Source: Bryobacterales bacterium (GTDB lineage: Bacteria; Acidobacteriota; Terriglobia; Bryobacterales; Bryobacteraceae). From it: a stretch of DNA of 22,454 nucleotides. The stretch lies in NCBI GenBank assembly GCA_003132905.1, contig PKZC01000413.1:16921-39374 (forward strand), written 5' to 3'. The notes beneath the pieces are model-generated. The model saw only the letters and a program-made list of their open reading frames with translations. It did no database searches and had not been told where the DNA came from. Made by a program: the position numbers and the translations under genes. This document shows positions 1 through 7,650 of this stretch, piece by piece (within the stretch, counting starts at the first letter, position 1; the number at the start of each line of letters is the position of its first letter).

Positions 1-182
1 AGATCGGCCCGAAGGCTAACGACATGATGGACCTCACGCGTCCGCAACTGGATTGGGTGAAGCTGGCCGAAGGACAGGGAGTACCCGGTTACCGCGCTGC
101 CACAATCGAGGAATTCATCGCTCGCTTCCACGAAGCCGTGAACCAACATGGACCAAGACTGATCGAGGCAGTTCTGGAGTAG
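1..182 (+). CDS. C-terminal end of a thiamine-diphosphate enzyme, acetolactate synthase large-subunit type (partial)
   Basis: The window opens inside a gene read from base 3 that stops with TAG at 180-182, giving 59 residues. The segment MMDLTRPQLDWVKLAEGQG followed by GVPGYRAATIEEF and ending in GPRLIEAVLE is typical of the end of the ThDP-binding domain of acetolactate-synthase-like enzymes. There, 'DL..P..DWV.LA...GV' is followed by a helix that scores one chain against the next and a final 'GP.LIEA.L' strand. These enzymes bind thiamine diphosphate and decarboxylate 2-oxo acids. The exact substrate cannot be told from the tail: true acetolactate synthase, benzoylformate decarboxylase-like and related enzymes share it. 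The start lies outside the window. The gene converges on the WXXGXW protein gene 67 bp downstream. Confidence 0.8.
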   Translation, partial: IGPKANDMMDLTRPQLDWVKLAEGQGVPGYRAATIEEFIARFHEAVNQHGPRLIEAVLE

Positions 183-249
183 GCATTCTTTGCCGATCTG
201 TCTGAGATCGCTTCCTGTGTATCCCTGAACAGCACCGAGGCCTGGAACC

Positions 250-543
250 TTAGCGCCAGTGTCCTTCGACCAGCACCCAGCCGCCATGCCGGTGGACCCA
301 CCGATGCGCAACCCAGCGTGCATGCGGATGCGGGGGTAACTCCCATCTTCCGGGAGCCCAAACATACGCAGCTCCATCCCAGCGGTGATAACCGGCTATC
401 CAGACGTATCCTGGACCCGGCGCTACCACCCGTGTCTCAACCAGGGGGCGTGGCGGTGCCACTCGAATCAAAACCTCCTGGCCGAACGCGCCGAAGGTCA
501 AAACACTCGCGAAAACAACTCCAATCAATCGCTTCTTTAGCAT
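250..543 (-). CDS. Secreted WXXGXW/YXWXXGXW-repeat protein
   Basis: This is a 97-residue protein with a clear signal peptide (MLKKRLIGVVFASVLTFGAF, cleavage probably near residue 21). The mature part is dominated by tryptophan, glycine, histidine and proline. The repeats can be seen as YVWIAGYHRW (about 46-55), YVWAPGRWELPP (about 60-71) and WVLVEGHWR (89-97). This is the pattern of the YXWGXW or WXXGXW repeat family, common as small exported proteins in Acidobacteria and Proteobacteria. The function of the family is unknown and an envelope location is inferred from the signal peptide. ATG at 543 is the only start that keeps the signal peptide. The gene stands alone, convergent with the ThDP-enzyme gene and divergent from the Fic-like gene. 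Confidence 0.8.
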   Translation of the reverse strand: MLKKRLIGVVFASVLTFGAFGQEVLIRVAPPRPLVETRVVAPGPGYVWIAGYHRWDGAAYVWAPGRWELPPHPHARWVAHRWVHRHGGWVLVEGHWR

Positions 544-777
544 GGAAAATCAGTTCCCCTTTCCTGCAAACCCAAAGTCGAGATCAAAGTTCCGCAACGG
601 GTCGCCCGCGTTTGGTTGCGAATCGTCACCCGCCTTTTTTTGGCCTTGGGCTGGCGTCCTTCGGCTTGGAGGCCTGCCGCGACGTTTCACCGCAGTCACG
701 CAGGCCGGCGGACGGCCCCGGGGCAAATATGACCGCCGCCATCGTAGGCCATCACGCCCGCACGGGGACTCCCATAG

Positions 778-1476
778 TTGAAAGACTCGTCGAGTTGTGC
801 TCTACTGCTGCACGTGACCGTAAGACCATTGCGTTTGCGCCTCGGGCGCATTGATGATGAGTTGCGCGAGGTCCAGAGTAATTTCCCCGCGATCAACGCC
901 CAACTCAATTTGCACCGTGATGACTTCACTGACACGGTACGGCAGAATATGGTCTCGGCGTTTGAGTTTCTCGATGCGCTGGTTGATCAGAACGTAGACT
1001 TGTTCAGTGCCGAGGGCCTGGAAGCGCTCTTGCAGCTTAACCACCTGGTGCTTCTTGGTAAGGGATACGATCCCCGTGAGTTCGGTCGTCACATCAGCGT
1101 TACTCGAGGACAGTTCTTTGATAACTTTCGTCGATACGTCAAACCGATCCGCCGGTGGTATGGCAAGCACGAGACGGACAACCCATATAAGGTCGCAGCG
1201 CAAGTCTACGTGGGCGTGTTAAGTCAACCCCAGCTCTATCAAGAGGGTAACCATCGCACCGGGTCCCTCATTGCGAGCGCCGTCCTTTTGGAGAACGGTT
1301 GCCCGCCCTTCGTCCTCACGCGACAGAACGCGGTTGCTTACTTCAATCCCTCGTCAGAGATCAAGTTCACGGACAAACGCACGGTTCGCGGCAAGGTACG
1401 CCTGCCCAAATACCAGCGCGATTTCCGAAGCTTCCTCCAACAAAACGTGAACGAGGGGTATGTGCGCCGGTCTTGA
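778..1476 (+). CDS. Fic-fold protein lacking the catalytic histidine; 5' end probably frameshifted
   Basis: Read from a TTG at 778, this frame gives 232 residues. The core is a Fic-like domain: LNHLVLLGK (about 87-95), NPYKVAAQVYVGVLSQ and then QLYQEGNHRTGS at 152-163, followed by PPFVLTRQNAVAYFNPSSEI. The Fic motif is HxFx(D/E)GNxRxxR. Here E156, G157, N158 and R160 are present, but the catalytic His position is Gln152 and the last Arg is Ser163, so classical AMP transfer is doubtful. The first 24 residues in this frame look unlike protein. A neighbouring frame starting at ATG 729 reads TPIVERLVELCSTAARDRK and stops at 852-854, exactly where IDDELREVQSNF begins in this frame. I suspect a one-base frameshift near 845-856 and a true start at 729. 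Without the raw reads I cannot separate a sequencing error from a real mutation. Confidence 0.7.
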   Translation: MKDSSSCALLLHVTVRPLRLRLGRIDDELREVQSNFPAINAQLNLHRDDFTDTVRQNMVSAFEFLDALVDQNVDLFSAEGLEALLQLNHLVLLGKGYDPREFGRHISVTRGQFFDNFRRYVKPIRRWYGKHETDNPYKVAAQVYVGVLSQPQLYQEGNHRTGSLIASAVLLENGCPPFVLTRQNAVAYFNPSSEIKFTDKRTVRGKVRLPKYQRDFRSFLQQNVNEGYVRRS

Positions 1477-1671
1477 TTAAGTACATCTTCATAGCTTCAG
1501 CTAGCCGCAAATGTCTGGCATCCGAAGCTTTAATTGTGTAGAATCAATATGTTGGATGCGACATAAATTTCTTATAAAGAACATCACGCCTTTCGATTGC
1601 GGGCGCAAGCTCAGGCCTGTATACTCCGACCATGCCTTCCGGTTCGGTAACCTAGCGGGCTTGCAGGTCCG

Positions 1672-2172
1672 ATGACCCTCGGCGGAAACATCAGAATCGC
1701 TTGTTTGATTATGTTGTGCGCTTTCGCTTCGGCGTTTGGGCAGACGACCATGTCTGAAACCCACGCGTCGGCAGCGCAGGAGATTCCTCCGCACGTCAGT
1801 GCCGAGGAACGGGGTCCCCTTGCGCTGCGGTTCATAGATGAAAGGTTGGCTGTCTGGCAGCAGCGTCTTAAAATGGAGGATTGGCGAATCTCAGTCGCTT
1901 GGGTCCGCCTAAGTGATCTGCCGCCCAAGACACTGGGCGGAATACGCTGGGATAAGAGGAAAAAGAGCGCTGAGATTCTGGTGCTAGATCCTTCCGATTA
2001 CCGGCTGCCGTTTCGCGAAATGCTGGACGACATGGAGTTGACGATAGTCCACGAATTGGTTCACCTCGATCTCGCGTCGCTCCCCCGCGGCCAAGCCAGC
2101 CGCGGTAGTGAGGAGCGTGCGGTCAGCGGAATCGCAGACGCCATGTTGGCGCTCGATCACAAGAAACCATAG
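1672..2172 (+). CDS. Secreted putative zinc metallopeptidase (HExxH)
   Basis: This 166-residue protein has a signal peptide (hydrophobic stretch at about 8-22, ending near SAFGQ). The zinc site is visible as HELVH at 127-131, in the context LTIVHELVHLDLASLP, with Glu147/Glu148 (GSEERAVSG) as the likely third ligand, a gluzincin-like arrangement. A conserved-looking strand, SAEILVLDPSDY, precedes the active site. The length suits a minimal catalytic domain. The substrate is unknown. ATG 1672 follows a short AGG; a possible promoter (TTGCGG at 1597-1602, TATACT at 1620-1625, 17-bp spacing) lies just upstream. The gene is single, with a convergent small secreted-protein gene 40 bp downstream. 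Confidence 0.7.
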   Translation: MTLGGNIRIACLIMLCAFASAFGQTTMSETHASAAQEIPPHVSAEERGPLALRFIDERLAVWQQRLKMEDWRISVAWVRLSDLPPKTLGGIRWDKRKKSAEILVLDPSDYRLPFREMLDDMELTIVHELVHLDLASLPRGQASRGSEERAVSGIADAMLALDHKKP

Positions 2173-2212
2173 TCCCGCCTGAGCGCGAGCTGGCTTGCAG
2201 AAATCCCGACGG

Positions 2213-2506
2213 TTACTTCCGAAATGCCGTATCGACGGACTTTGAACCCACCGCGCCGGATTTTTCGCTAATCGCGGGGCTCTCTGCCGCCGTTTGCGAA
2301 CGGTAGGCATTCGCGTGGACACCTTGGCTATGCGTCAGCCCGCTGCCTTTTCCCTGCTGCGCGTTCCGCGTAACGCCGTCACGGTTCTGCATCTCGCTCT
2401 GGCTGGGAACGTGCATTCCCGTGGACTGTTTCGCGGCAAAGGTGAACGAGGGGCTGGCCAGGACCAAGGTGGATAACACCACGGTTCTGATTGAGTGAAA
2501 TTTCAT
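2213..2506 (-). CDS. Small secreted protein of unknown function (97 aa)
   Basis: The start is set by a very good ribosome-binding site (TAGGAGG a few bases before ATG 2506). An upstream ATG at 2560 in the same frame would add 18 residues and bury the signal peptide, so I rejected it. The product has a signal peptide (MKFHSIRTVVLSTLVLA...SFTFAA), followed by a polar, Ser/Gln/Asn-rich, probably disordered mature part of about 70 residues with no cysteines and no motif I recognise. It is predicted to be exported. It converges on the metallopeptidase gene, but nothing else links the two. Confidence 0.65.
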   Translation of the reverse strand: MKFHSIRTVVLSTLVLASPSFTFAAKQSTGMHVPSQSEMQNRDGVTRNAQQGKGSGLTHSQGVHANAYRSQTAAESPAISEKSGAVGSKSVDTAFRK

Positions 2507-3269
2507 ATATCCTCCTACAGAAGAATTCGCAATGTTCGACTGCGCCGAAGGGCGCAACATCGAGCACTCCTGATTAGAGATTATTTCGAAAAGCCTGAAG
2601 AAGTCATGGAGAAGTCATTAAGAATTCCTGAAACTCAGTGCGGCTCATCGACGCCGGGACTGTTCCCGGATTCACACCAGGGCTACATGAGCAGTTGTAC
2701 CAACAGTTTCGGGGCTGGAAACGGCAGAGTATCCGTTCGCGAATCTGCCGGAGGCACGCGCCGGGCGATGGGGCGAAGGCCTCACGGCTGCCATTCCAAA
2801 TGCGCGAAGCAGTCCCATTGCGTGTTACATGCAAGAGGAGCATCCGACGTAAGACGAGCGAACAATGTAGCATCAGACAAGTGGACCGCGTAGGGCGCGT
2901 CTGTTCTGTTGTCGTCTACTTGTTTGTCGCCGCGAACTTGCCATTGATGCGCGTCTGGAGAAGGGCGCATGTTGCGGCCCCCGGTCAAAAACAAACGACG
3001 TTAAACGGGATACGTCTTCCCGGTCGGTGACCACGTATATCGGCGGGATGATGACGATTCGCTCCGAACTCCCGTGCGGCCCCGCGAGCCTGCGGCTGAT
3101 GTAAGCTGGGGGACGATCCGGTCGGAGCTGAGCCATGTGACCCAATAATCCACAGCATTTCCGGCAACTCTAAGATTCTTATGGACTCCCTCGCGGGCGT
3201 AAAATTGCGTTTCACCTTGGCAGTGAAGTAGTGCTTTAAGTTTGGAGTAGCCCTCGGGGAGTAGTTTCT
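2507..3269. other. Non-coding stretch of about 0.76 kb
   Basis: No convincing gene is seen here. Open frames on both strands lack a ribosome-binding site, protein-like composition and recognisable motifs. The left edge holds the promoter region of the small secreted-protein gene and the right edge that of the MauE/DoxX-like gene. No clear repeat or RNA gene was found by eye. Confidence 0.5.
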
Positions 3270-3818
3270 ATGTGGCGAAGTGTATTGGAAATCTGGATAG
3301 CACGGACTGTCGTGGCGCTTGTTGCCGGGAGCCTTCTGTTTACTGTGGCCGCTAGGATCACAGGCCGTATCGATGAGCGCGTGATCAATCGGGTCGTGTT
3401 ATGGTCACGCATCGGCCTGAGCGTCACGTTTCTCTATAGCGGATTGGTGAAGCTGACGAATCCCTGGTATGTCCTGGCGACATCGATCGTCGATTTCAAG
3501 GTCGGCATTACCGAAAGTTCGGTGTTGCTGCGTCCGCTGGCCGTGGTTATCCCGTGGGCCGAGGTCGCGATCGCGATCCTGGTGCTATTTCCGCTACGCT
3601 GGGTCGTGCTGTCTACCGGAGCAATACTGATGGCCTTCCTCGGCCTCGGCGTCGCGTCAGAGATGCGTGGCATGCAAGTCGCATGCGGGTGCTGGGGCGG
3701 AACGATGCTCGTGGGTCCGCTGTGGTTTTGCGAGCACGGAGGTATGTTCCTGATGGCGCTCACGGCGGACAAAGTACTTGCGACGCGATTACTGGGCAAC
3801 GCTGAATTAACAACCTGA
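3270..3818 (+). CDS. MauE/DoxX-family integral membrane protein with CxC motif
   Basis: This 182-residue protein has four to five membrane segments (about 12-29, 45-62, 88-108, 112-130 and 148-166). The motif SRIGLSVTFLYSGLVKL after the first loop is typical of the MauE and DoxX-like families. The cysteine pair C139-G-C141 in VACGCWGG is the redox-type pair seen in MauE-like proteins, which help form disulfides or deliver reductant to periplasmic partners. The start ATG 3270 has GGGGAG 8 bases upstream. No methylamine dehydrogenase genes or thioredoxin-like partner are nearby, so the role here is open. It is a single gene between two empty stretches. Confidence 0.75.
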   Translation: MWRSVLEIWIARTVVALVAGSLLFTVAARITGRIDERVINRVVLWSRIGLSVTFLYSGLVKLTNPWYVLATSIVDFKVGITESSVLLRPLAVVIPWAEVAIAILVLFPLRWVVLSTGAILMAFLGLGVASEMRGMQVACGCWGGTMLVGPLWFCEHGGMFLMALTADKVLATRLLGNAELTT

Positions 3819-4501
3819 GACTACTCAAAGCCAGCCCCTGGACAGCGCCCAATAACGGCCTAGTCGCAGAAGTGCCGTCGGCAATGTTGCGCACTCCTTG
3901 AACGGAGAACTCTCGGACCCTCGCACAGAGAAGCAATCTCGCTAGCTTCGCCGCCGCAACGCCCTCCAAGCCTGCACGAGCCCCTGAATCAGCCGTGGCG
4001 ACGGCAGCCGCCGGCGCACACCGGCACGCGTTGTGAGTCGCCTTCTAGAACGTCTCTAGCTCATGCGGTGGCATCACTTCGAGCGCGCTCTCGCCGAAGC
4101 GGAGGACGGCGCGCAAAGCAATCCCGAAATCTATTATGAGCCGCGCAGAGTAACCACTCACACGAGGGACGCGCCAAACCTCCCCGCCTCTATGCCCGCT
4201 GGGCCCCATCTTTCCGACTAACGGATTTTGCTCGACTCCGCGGGAAGAGCCGAACCGGCGCAGCGATGCGCTTGCCGCAGCCGAGGCTGGTGCCGACCAG
4301 GCTGTTTGCACTCTCACGACAGTCATGTGCGCATGGCGGCGAAGCGAACCGCGCTCGACAAACCAGAAAGCGGATTGAGGGACGGGCCTCCGCCTAAAGA
4401 TCGGACGGCGATCAGGAAGGCAAATTGAACGGTTACGTCACAATCCGCGTCACAAAGGCCCTCGTCGCTGGTGGACCTTTGCTGGATGTGATTGAAAGAA
4501 T
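3819..4501. other. Non-coding stretch between the MauE-like gene and the island
   Basis: About 680 bp with no gene I can support. A minus-strand frame at 4045-4326 ends in a protein-like run (VSGYSARLIIDFGIALRAVL) but has no good start or ribosome-binding site and its first half looks random. It may be a remnant. The stretch ends at the left copy of the tRNA-derived repeat. Confidence 0.45.
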
Positions 4502-4546
4502 TGGTAGGCGCGGCTGGACTCGAACCAGCGACCACCTGCTTAGAAG
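4502..4546 (-). repeat. Detached 3' half of tRNA-Arg, distal att site of the island
   Basis: 45 bp identical to 8728-8772, in the same orientation. In tRNA sense it starts at the first base of the anticodon loop (CTTCTAA) and runs through variable region, T-arm and acceptor to CCA. After base 4546 the match to the tRNA breaks down, so this copy cannot make a tRNA. Confidence 0.9.
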
Positions 4547-4618
4547 CCGGGTGAGCTCCTATTTGCATGGTTAAAACAACGCTTTTAGAATAAAGGGGTT
4601 AAAGGAAACTGTCAACAG

Positions 4619-4652
4619 CTACAAAATTGGCCAGTAGTCGATTTTGTAGTTG
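4619..4652. repeat. Inverted repeat beside the recombinase gene end; one half recurs near the other island end
   Basis: CTACAAAAT (4619-4627) and ATTTTGTAG (4641-4649) form a perfect 9-bp inverted repeat around a 13-bp spacer. The right half, GTAGTCGATTTTGTAGTTG (4634-4652), recurs with two mismatches at 8614-8632. It lies 20 bp past the recombinase stop codon, so it could be a weak terminator, but no T-run follows directly. A recombinase accessory or binding site is the alternative. Confidence 0.5.
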
Positions 4653-4671
4653 GCAAGTTCTACGAAGTTCA

Positions 4672-6198
4672 TCACGCCGCTTGCGCCTGAGGCAGAACTG
4701 CCGAGAGCGATTCAAGTAAGCGCGGAATCAGTTGGTCCCAGACTAGAGCAACACTTCGCCTGGGTCCGCCACATGAATTTTCAAACCGTTTTGCCACCTC
4801 GCTGAAGGGAAGATTTAGCGTGAACATAGGAAGTTTTCGGTCCACGCTGCGGTTCGAGGTTGTGATTCTGACCAATTCTCTTTTTTCTTCTTCCAGGCCC
4901 AGTTTGTAGGCCAAATACGCGGTTCCTGCCAGTTCGAGGAAGTTGGTCAGCCGGTCGGGCAAACTTTGGGATTGCGAAGTTAGATTCTGCAAGTTTTCGT
5001 TGATAAGGCAGCGCTCTGAAAGGAGTGCTGTTTTACGTTGCTCAAAACTGTCTTGGTCAATGAGCTTGTCCAGGAAAGCATCTGTGAGCCTGTCCTGTCG
5101 TTCTTGTAACTGGCTCCTGCGGAGCTCGAGGTTTTGAACAGCCTGCTGCCGCTCCGCTCCCCAGTCCTGCTTCATGTGCAAAATTTTGCCTCTGAAGTAA
5201 TTTTTTTCCTCCTGGCTGAACTCCAGCTTCCTAAGCTCATGGACCAGGCCCTGTTCCAAGGATTCCTGCCGAATGGTCTTCGTCGGGCAACCCGTGGTAT
5301 GGCAGCGGTAGTAAATGTGCCCTTTCTGCTCCTCGCCAACCAGGGAGTAGTGGCAAAGCTGGCAGGCAATCAGCTGCCGAAAAAGATAGCGATAGCGCAT
5401 TACCGGCTTGTTGATTTTGCCTTGGAGAATTTTCTGGACACGTTCGAACAAGACCGTGCCGACAATTGGTTGATGCACTCCGGAGAAGCTTTGGCCGGTT
5501 CTGCGAATTTCTATCAGACCGGCGTAGAAGCGGTTGTTGAGTATCCGCGACATTGCGCCCTTCCTTATATTCCCGCTCCTCTTCGTCCTTAAGCCCAGGC
5601 GCTGCATTTCATCCGTGAGCCCTTCTAAGTTGTAGTTTGCTGTGGCGTACTTTTCAAAAGCCAGACGCACCAGCGGCGCTTGAACAGGGTCTGGCAGCTT
5701 CGGCAATCCGGGTCCTTGGTCTGTGTAACCGACCGGCGCCGGCCGAGGAAGCAGGCCCTGCTTCAGTCTTCCGTAGAAGCCTTTCTTGGCTTCTTCGCGA
5801 AGGTTGCGAATGTAGTCTGCTGCCACCACGGCTTGGATGTCCGCCGAAAGGCGGCCGCCTCTTGATTGCAGGTCTAAAGATTCGTTGGCAAAATGTACGA
5901 CAATGCCGCTGTCAATGAGTTCGCCCAGGTCCGCCCAGTCTTTGAGGTTCCTGGCAGAGCGGTCTATTTTGTGGATGATGACGCCCAAGGCACGACCTAG
6001 GCGCAGGAACTTGAGCATCTGGCCAAACATGGGTCGCCCTCGCTTGGCCGCGGTTTCCTGCTCGGTAAACCAGCGGATGATTTTCAGATTGTTTTTCTCG
6101 GCATAGCGTTCAATGGCATCCTTTTGATGTTCCAGCGACACGCCGTGCTCGCCCTGCTTGGCAGTCGAAACGCGGGTGTAGCCGTAGAATTCATTCAT
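4672..6198 (-). CDS. Large serine recombinase (site-specific integrase) of the island
   Basis: 508 residues. Residues 1-140 are the resolvase catalytic domain: YGYTRVST with nucleophile Ser11 and Arg9, then GVIIHKIDRSARN with the conserved Asp79-Arg80. About 150-260 is the Recombinase domain (DNA binding). About 270-310 is a zinc ribbon with Cys279, Cys282, Cys299 and Cys304. About 340-410 is a long coiled coil with many Gln, Arg and Leu, as in large serine recombinases where it controls integration direction. All key residues are present, so the enzyme looks active. It is predicted to cut and rejoin the island's att sites; the stop lies 125 bp from the distal att copy, a usual position for an integrase gene. 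No strong ribosome-binding site is seen; translation may be coupled to the 68-residue gene 16 bp upstream. Confidence 0.93.
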   Translation of the reverse strand: MNEFYGYTRVSTAKQGEHGVSLEHQKDAIERYAEKNNLKIIRWFTEQETAAKRGRPMFGQMLKFLRLGRALGVIIHKIDRSARNLKDWADLGELIDSGIVVHFANESLDLQSRGGRLSADIQAVVAADYIRNLREEAKKGFYGRLKQGLLPRPAPVGYTDQGPGLPKLPDPVQAPLVRLAFEKYATANYNLEGLTDEMQRLGLRTKRSGNIRKGAMSRILNNRFYAGLIEIRRTGQSFSGVHQPIVGTVLFERVQKILQGKINKPVMRYRYLFRQLIACQLCHYSLVGEEQKGHIYYRCHTTGCPTKTIRQESLEQGLVHELRKLEFSQEEKNYFRGKILHMKQDWGAERQQAVQNLELRRSQLQERQDRLTDAFLDKLIDQDSFEQRKTALLSERCLINENLQNLTSQSQSLPDRLTNFLELAGTAYLAYKLGLEEEKRELVRITTSNRSVDRKLPMFTLNLPFSEVAKRFENSCGGPRRSVALVWDQLIPRLLESLSAVLPQAQAA

Positions 6199-6214
6199 AA
6201 ATTTCGTTTTGTGG

Positions 6215-6421
6215 TTAGAATTGATTAGATTCGACCTTTGCCTGAATCCTAGGAAATGTTTTTGCTTCTGTCAAAACTTTCAGCGTTCCCTCCTGTTCCA
6301 AGCGTGAGTAGATGCGCAGAACGAGGCCCAGGTAAGCTGTTAGGTTTTCCTCGGCCAGTTTCAGCTCCGTCTCAGAAAGATTTGGATAGAGCTGCTTTAT
6401 GGTTGTTGCCTGCTGGTTCAT
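6215..6421 (-). CDS. Small helical protein upstream of the recombinase (68 aa)
   Basis: The protein begins MNQQATTIKQLYPNLSETEL and continues LAEENLTAYLGLVLRIYSRLEQEG. It is predicted to be almost all helix, with no membrane segment and no cysteines. The pattern 'QLYP.L...EL..AEENL..YL.LVLRIY.R' is one I recall in short proteins of other bacteria, but I know no assigned function. It ends 16 bp before the recombinase start on the same strand, so the two are probably co-transcribed. A directionality factor or regulator of the recombinase is a reasonable guess from position alone. The ATG at 6421 has no clear ribosome-binding site; no better in-frame start was found. Confidence 0.65.
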   Translation of the reverse strand: MNQQATTIKQLYPNLSETELKLAEENLTAYLGLVLRIYSRLEQEGTLKVLTEAKTFPRIQAKVESNQF

Positions 6422-6564
6422 CTGGGCAAATTAGCAGATGAACTGAGCAAGCGGTAGACGGGAAAAGTTGGCAACAGCGGCAGGTCATATTCCGGCGAGC
6501 AGACCAATGACGGCCACGAAGGAAAGGCCAGAACCCATGGAATTCGCCAAGCTACAAAACTGCC

Positions 6565-6694
6565 ACATCCTTGTTGACACTCGCCAGGTCTGGCGATAGC
6601 GAAAGCTCCTGCAAACGTTGGACATTTCGCGCTCTTGCCTGGGCCACCGCTGGCCCGGAGCTCGGCTCATGCCGTGGGCCGCGCAAAAAGAAAA
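6565..6694. repeat. Diverged intergenic repeat, copy A
   Basis: This non-coding stretch matches 7097-7222. It shares ACATNCTTGTTGACANTCGCC at the left, a TCTTG then GCCACC-N2-TGGCC-GGAG block ending 96 bp from the start (95 bp in copy B), and an A-rich run after it. Copy A lies upstream of the 68-residue gene. GC-rich dyads are present but imperfect. It may be an interspersed palindromic repeat or the remains of a duplication. Confidence 0.5.
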
Positions 6695-6755
6695 CCGGCG
6701 GCCGTCCACGAGGTGTGGGCGGGCGCCGGGTCTTGAGTTAAGGGCACTAGCGACA

Positions 6756-7028
6756 CTAGCCAGCTGTCGTTCTTTGTCTGTAGCTGCTTTGGAAATTTCT
6801 GAACAAATTGTAGCCAGCCATGAGGGCCACTACGAGCATGCCGACTCCTGCTAAACTCAGACACAATCGCACGAAGCCTGGAGCGCCTGTAAACAGGAAG
6901 GTGATTTTTCCCAAAGCGACGCCAAACAACATGAGCGCCAACGCCAAGCCTGCAAGAGGGATGAGTGCCAGTGCGGGCAACACAATCCAGAGCGGAACCT
7001 TTCGTTCTTTCACTAGAGCGTAAAACAT
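6756..7028 (-). CDS. Small membrane protein of the island (90 aa)
   Basis: 90 residues with two predicted membrane helices (about 13-37 and 53-73), a positively charged N-terminus (KERK) and a polar C-terminal tail. A purine-rich AAGGAGCAGGAGG lies directly before ATG 7028; the GGAG 9 bases away is the likely ribosome-binding site, since the nearer one is too close. No family recognised. The gene stands between the two repeat copies, on the same strand as all island genes. Its small size and the lack of motifs leave the role open. Confidence 0.6.
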   Translation of the reverse strand: MFYALVKERKVPLWIVLPALALIPLAGLALALMLFGVALGKITFLFTGAPGFVRLCLSLAGVGMLVVALMAGYNLFRNFQSSYRQRTTAG

Positions 7029-7096
7029 TTCCTCCTGCTCCTTTCATGCTCTGAACTTTACAGGAACCACCGAATCCGTCCAGACAGCAAACCATG

Positions 7097-7222
7097 ACAT
7101 GCTTGTTGACAATCGCCCAGTCGGACAGAGTGCGAACTTGCTATGGACATGGGTGTTTTCGCTTCTTGACCCCGGCCACCCTTGGCCGGAGGCGTGGCCG
7201 GGGTCAATCACAAAAAAAAGAA
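7097..7222. repeat. Diverged intergenic repeat, copy B, with strong hairpin
   Basis: This is the second copy of the repeat at 6565-6694. It contains a perfect 12-bp stem, GACCCCGGCCAC (7168-7179) against GTGGCCGGGGTC (7194-7205), around a 14-base loop, followed on the plus strand by CAAAAAAAAG. No T-run follows on either strand in the right place, so a simple terminator is unlikely. It lies upstream of the 90-residue gene. Confidence 0.55.
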
Positions 7223-7410
7223 GGCGATGGGACCTGTGCGTCCGTCGCCTGCAGAGGCTGCAAGTAGCATCCCGATTAGCTGCTGACCGTGGTGGTTTGG
7301 CATTCTGAATGTTTCCCAAGGCTTAGGGACGGAAGTACTTACTCTCCCATGTCCCTCCCAACCTTTGCACTAGACGTCGCGCTTCATGTGAGCCGAATCC
7401 GTTTTTGTGG

Positions 7411-7581
7411 CTACTTCCTTCGAAGAAGTATTGCAATATCCAGAAGCAGAAACACAATGCCAAATTCTCCAAAAGCCATGCTGATTTTCATATTCGCAGC
7501 ATTTATCTTAACAAGCGCCCCCAGTAGTTCCACAAGTCCACTTACCGTTAATACAATACCCAGAATCAGAGTAAATTTCAT
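7411..7581 (-). CDS. Very small membrane protein (56 aa)
   Basis: ATG 7581 is chosen because AAGGAG sits 6 bases upstream, an ideal ribosome-binding site. A start at 7650 in the same frame lacks this and would prepend 23 polar residues. The 56-residue product is almost all hydrophobic: helix 1 at about 3-25 (LILGIVLTVSGLVELLGALV), a short loop NAANMKIS, and helix 2 at about 35-52, ending in the basic tail LLRRK. It forms a helical hairpin in the membrane. No family recognised. It lies 69 bp after the stop of the 287-residue gene, on the same strand, and may be co-transcribed with it. Confidence 0.6.
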   Translation of the reverse strand: MKFTLILGIVLTVSGLVELLGALVKINAANMKISMAFGEFGIVFLLLDIAILLRRK

Positions 7582-7650
7582 ACGTCGCTCCTTGGAAGTA
7601 GTTCTGCTCAAAAACATTTTCTGAGCAGAATTCCTCCAAGGAACCGACAA

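Noticed and set aside
318..728. 5' part of the plus-strand frame 318-854 as a gene
   Set aside because: It overlaps the WXXGXW gene on the other strand and has random composition. Only the last part, from ATG 729, looks protein-like, and I linked that to the Fic-like gene.
4045..4326. Minus-strand frame ending in GYSARLIIDFGIALRAVL
   Set aside because: The second half looks protein-like, but there is no ribosome-binding site and the first half looks random. At best it is a remnant, so it is not called.
4502..4560. Possible second tRNA-Arg gene
   Set aside because: Only the part from anticodon loop to CCA is present. The D-arm and 5' acceptor strand are missing, so it is an att scar.
4323..4568. 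Minus-strand frame containing KQVVAGSSPAAPTN
   Set aside because: Also a read-through of the tRNA-Arg 3' half copy; there is no ribosome-binding site and no protein-like remainder.
6485..6709. 74-residue minus-strand frame upstream of the 68-aa gene
   Set aside because: It covers the non-coding repeat copy A, lacks a ribosome-binding site, and the matching frame in copy B is not conserved as protein.
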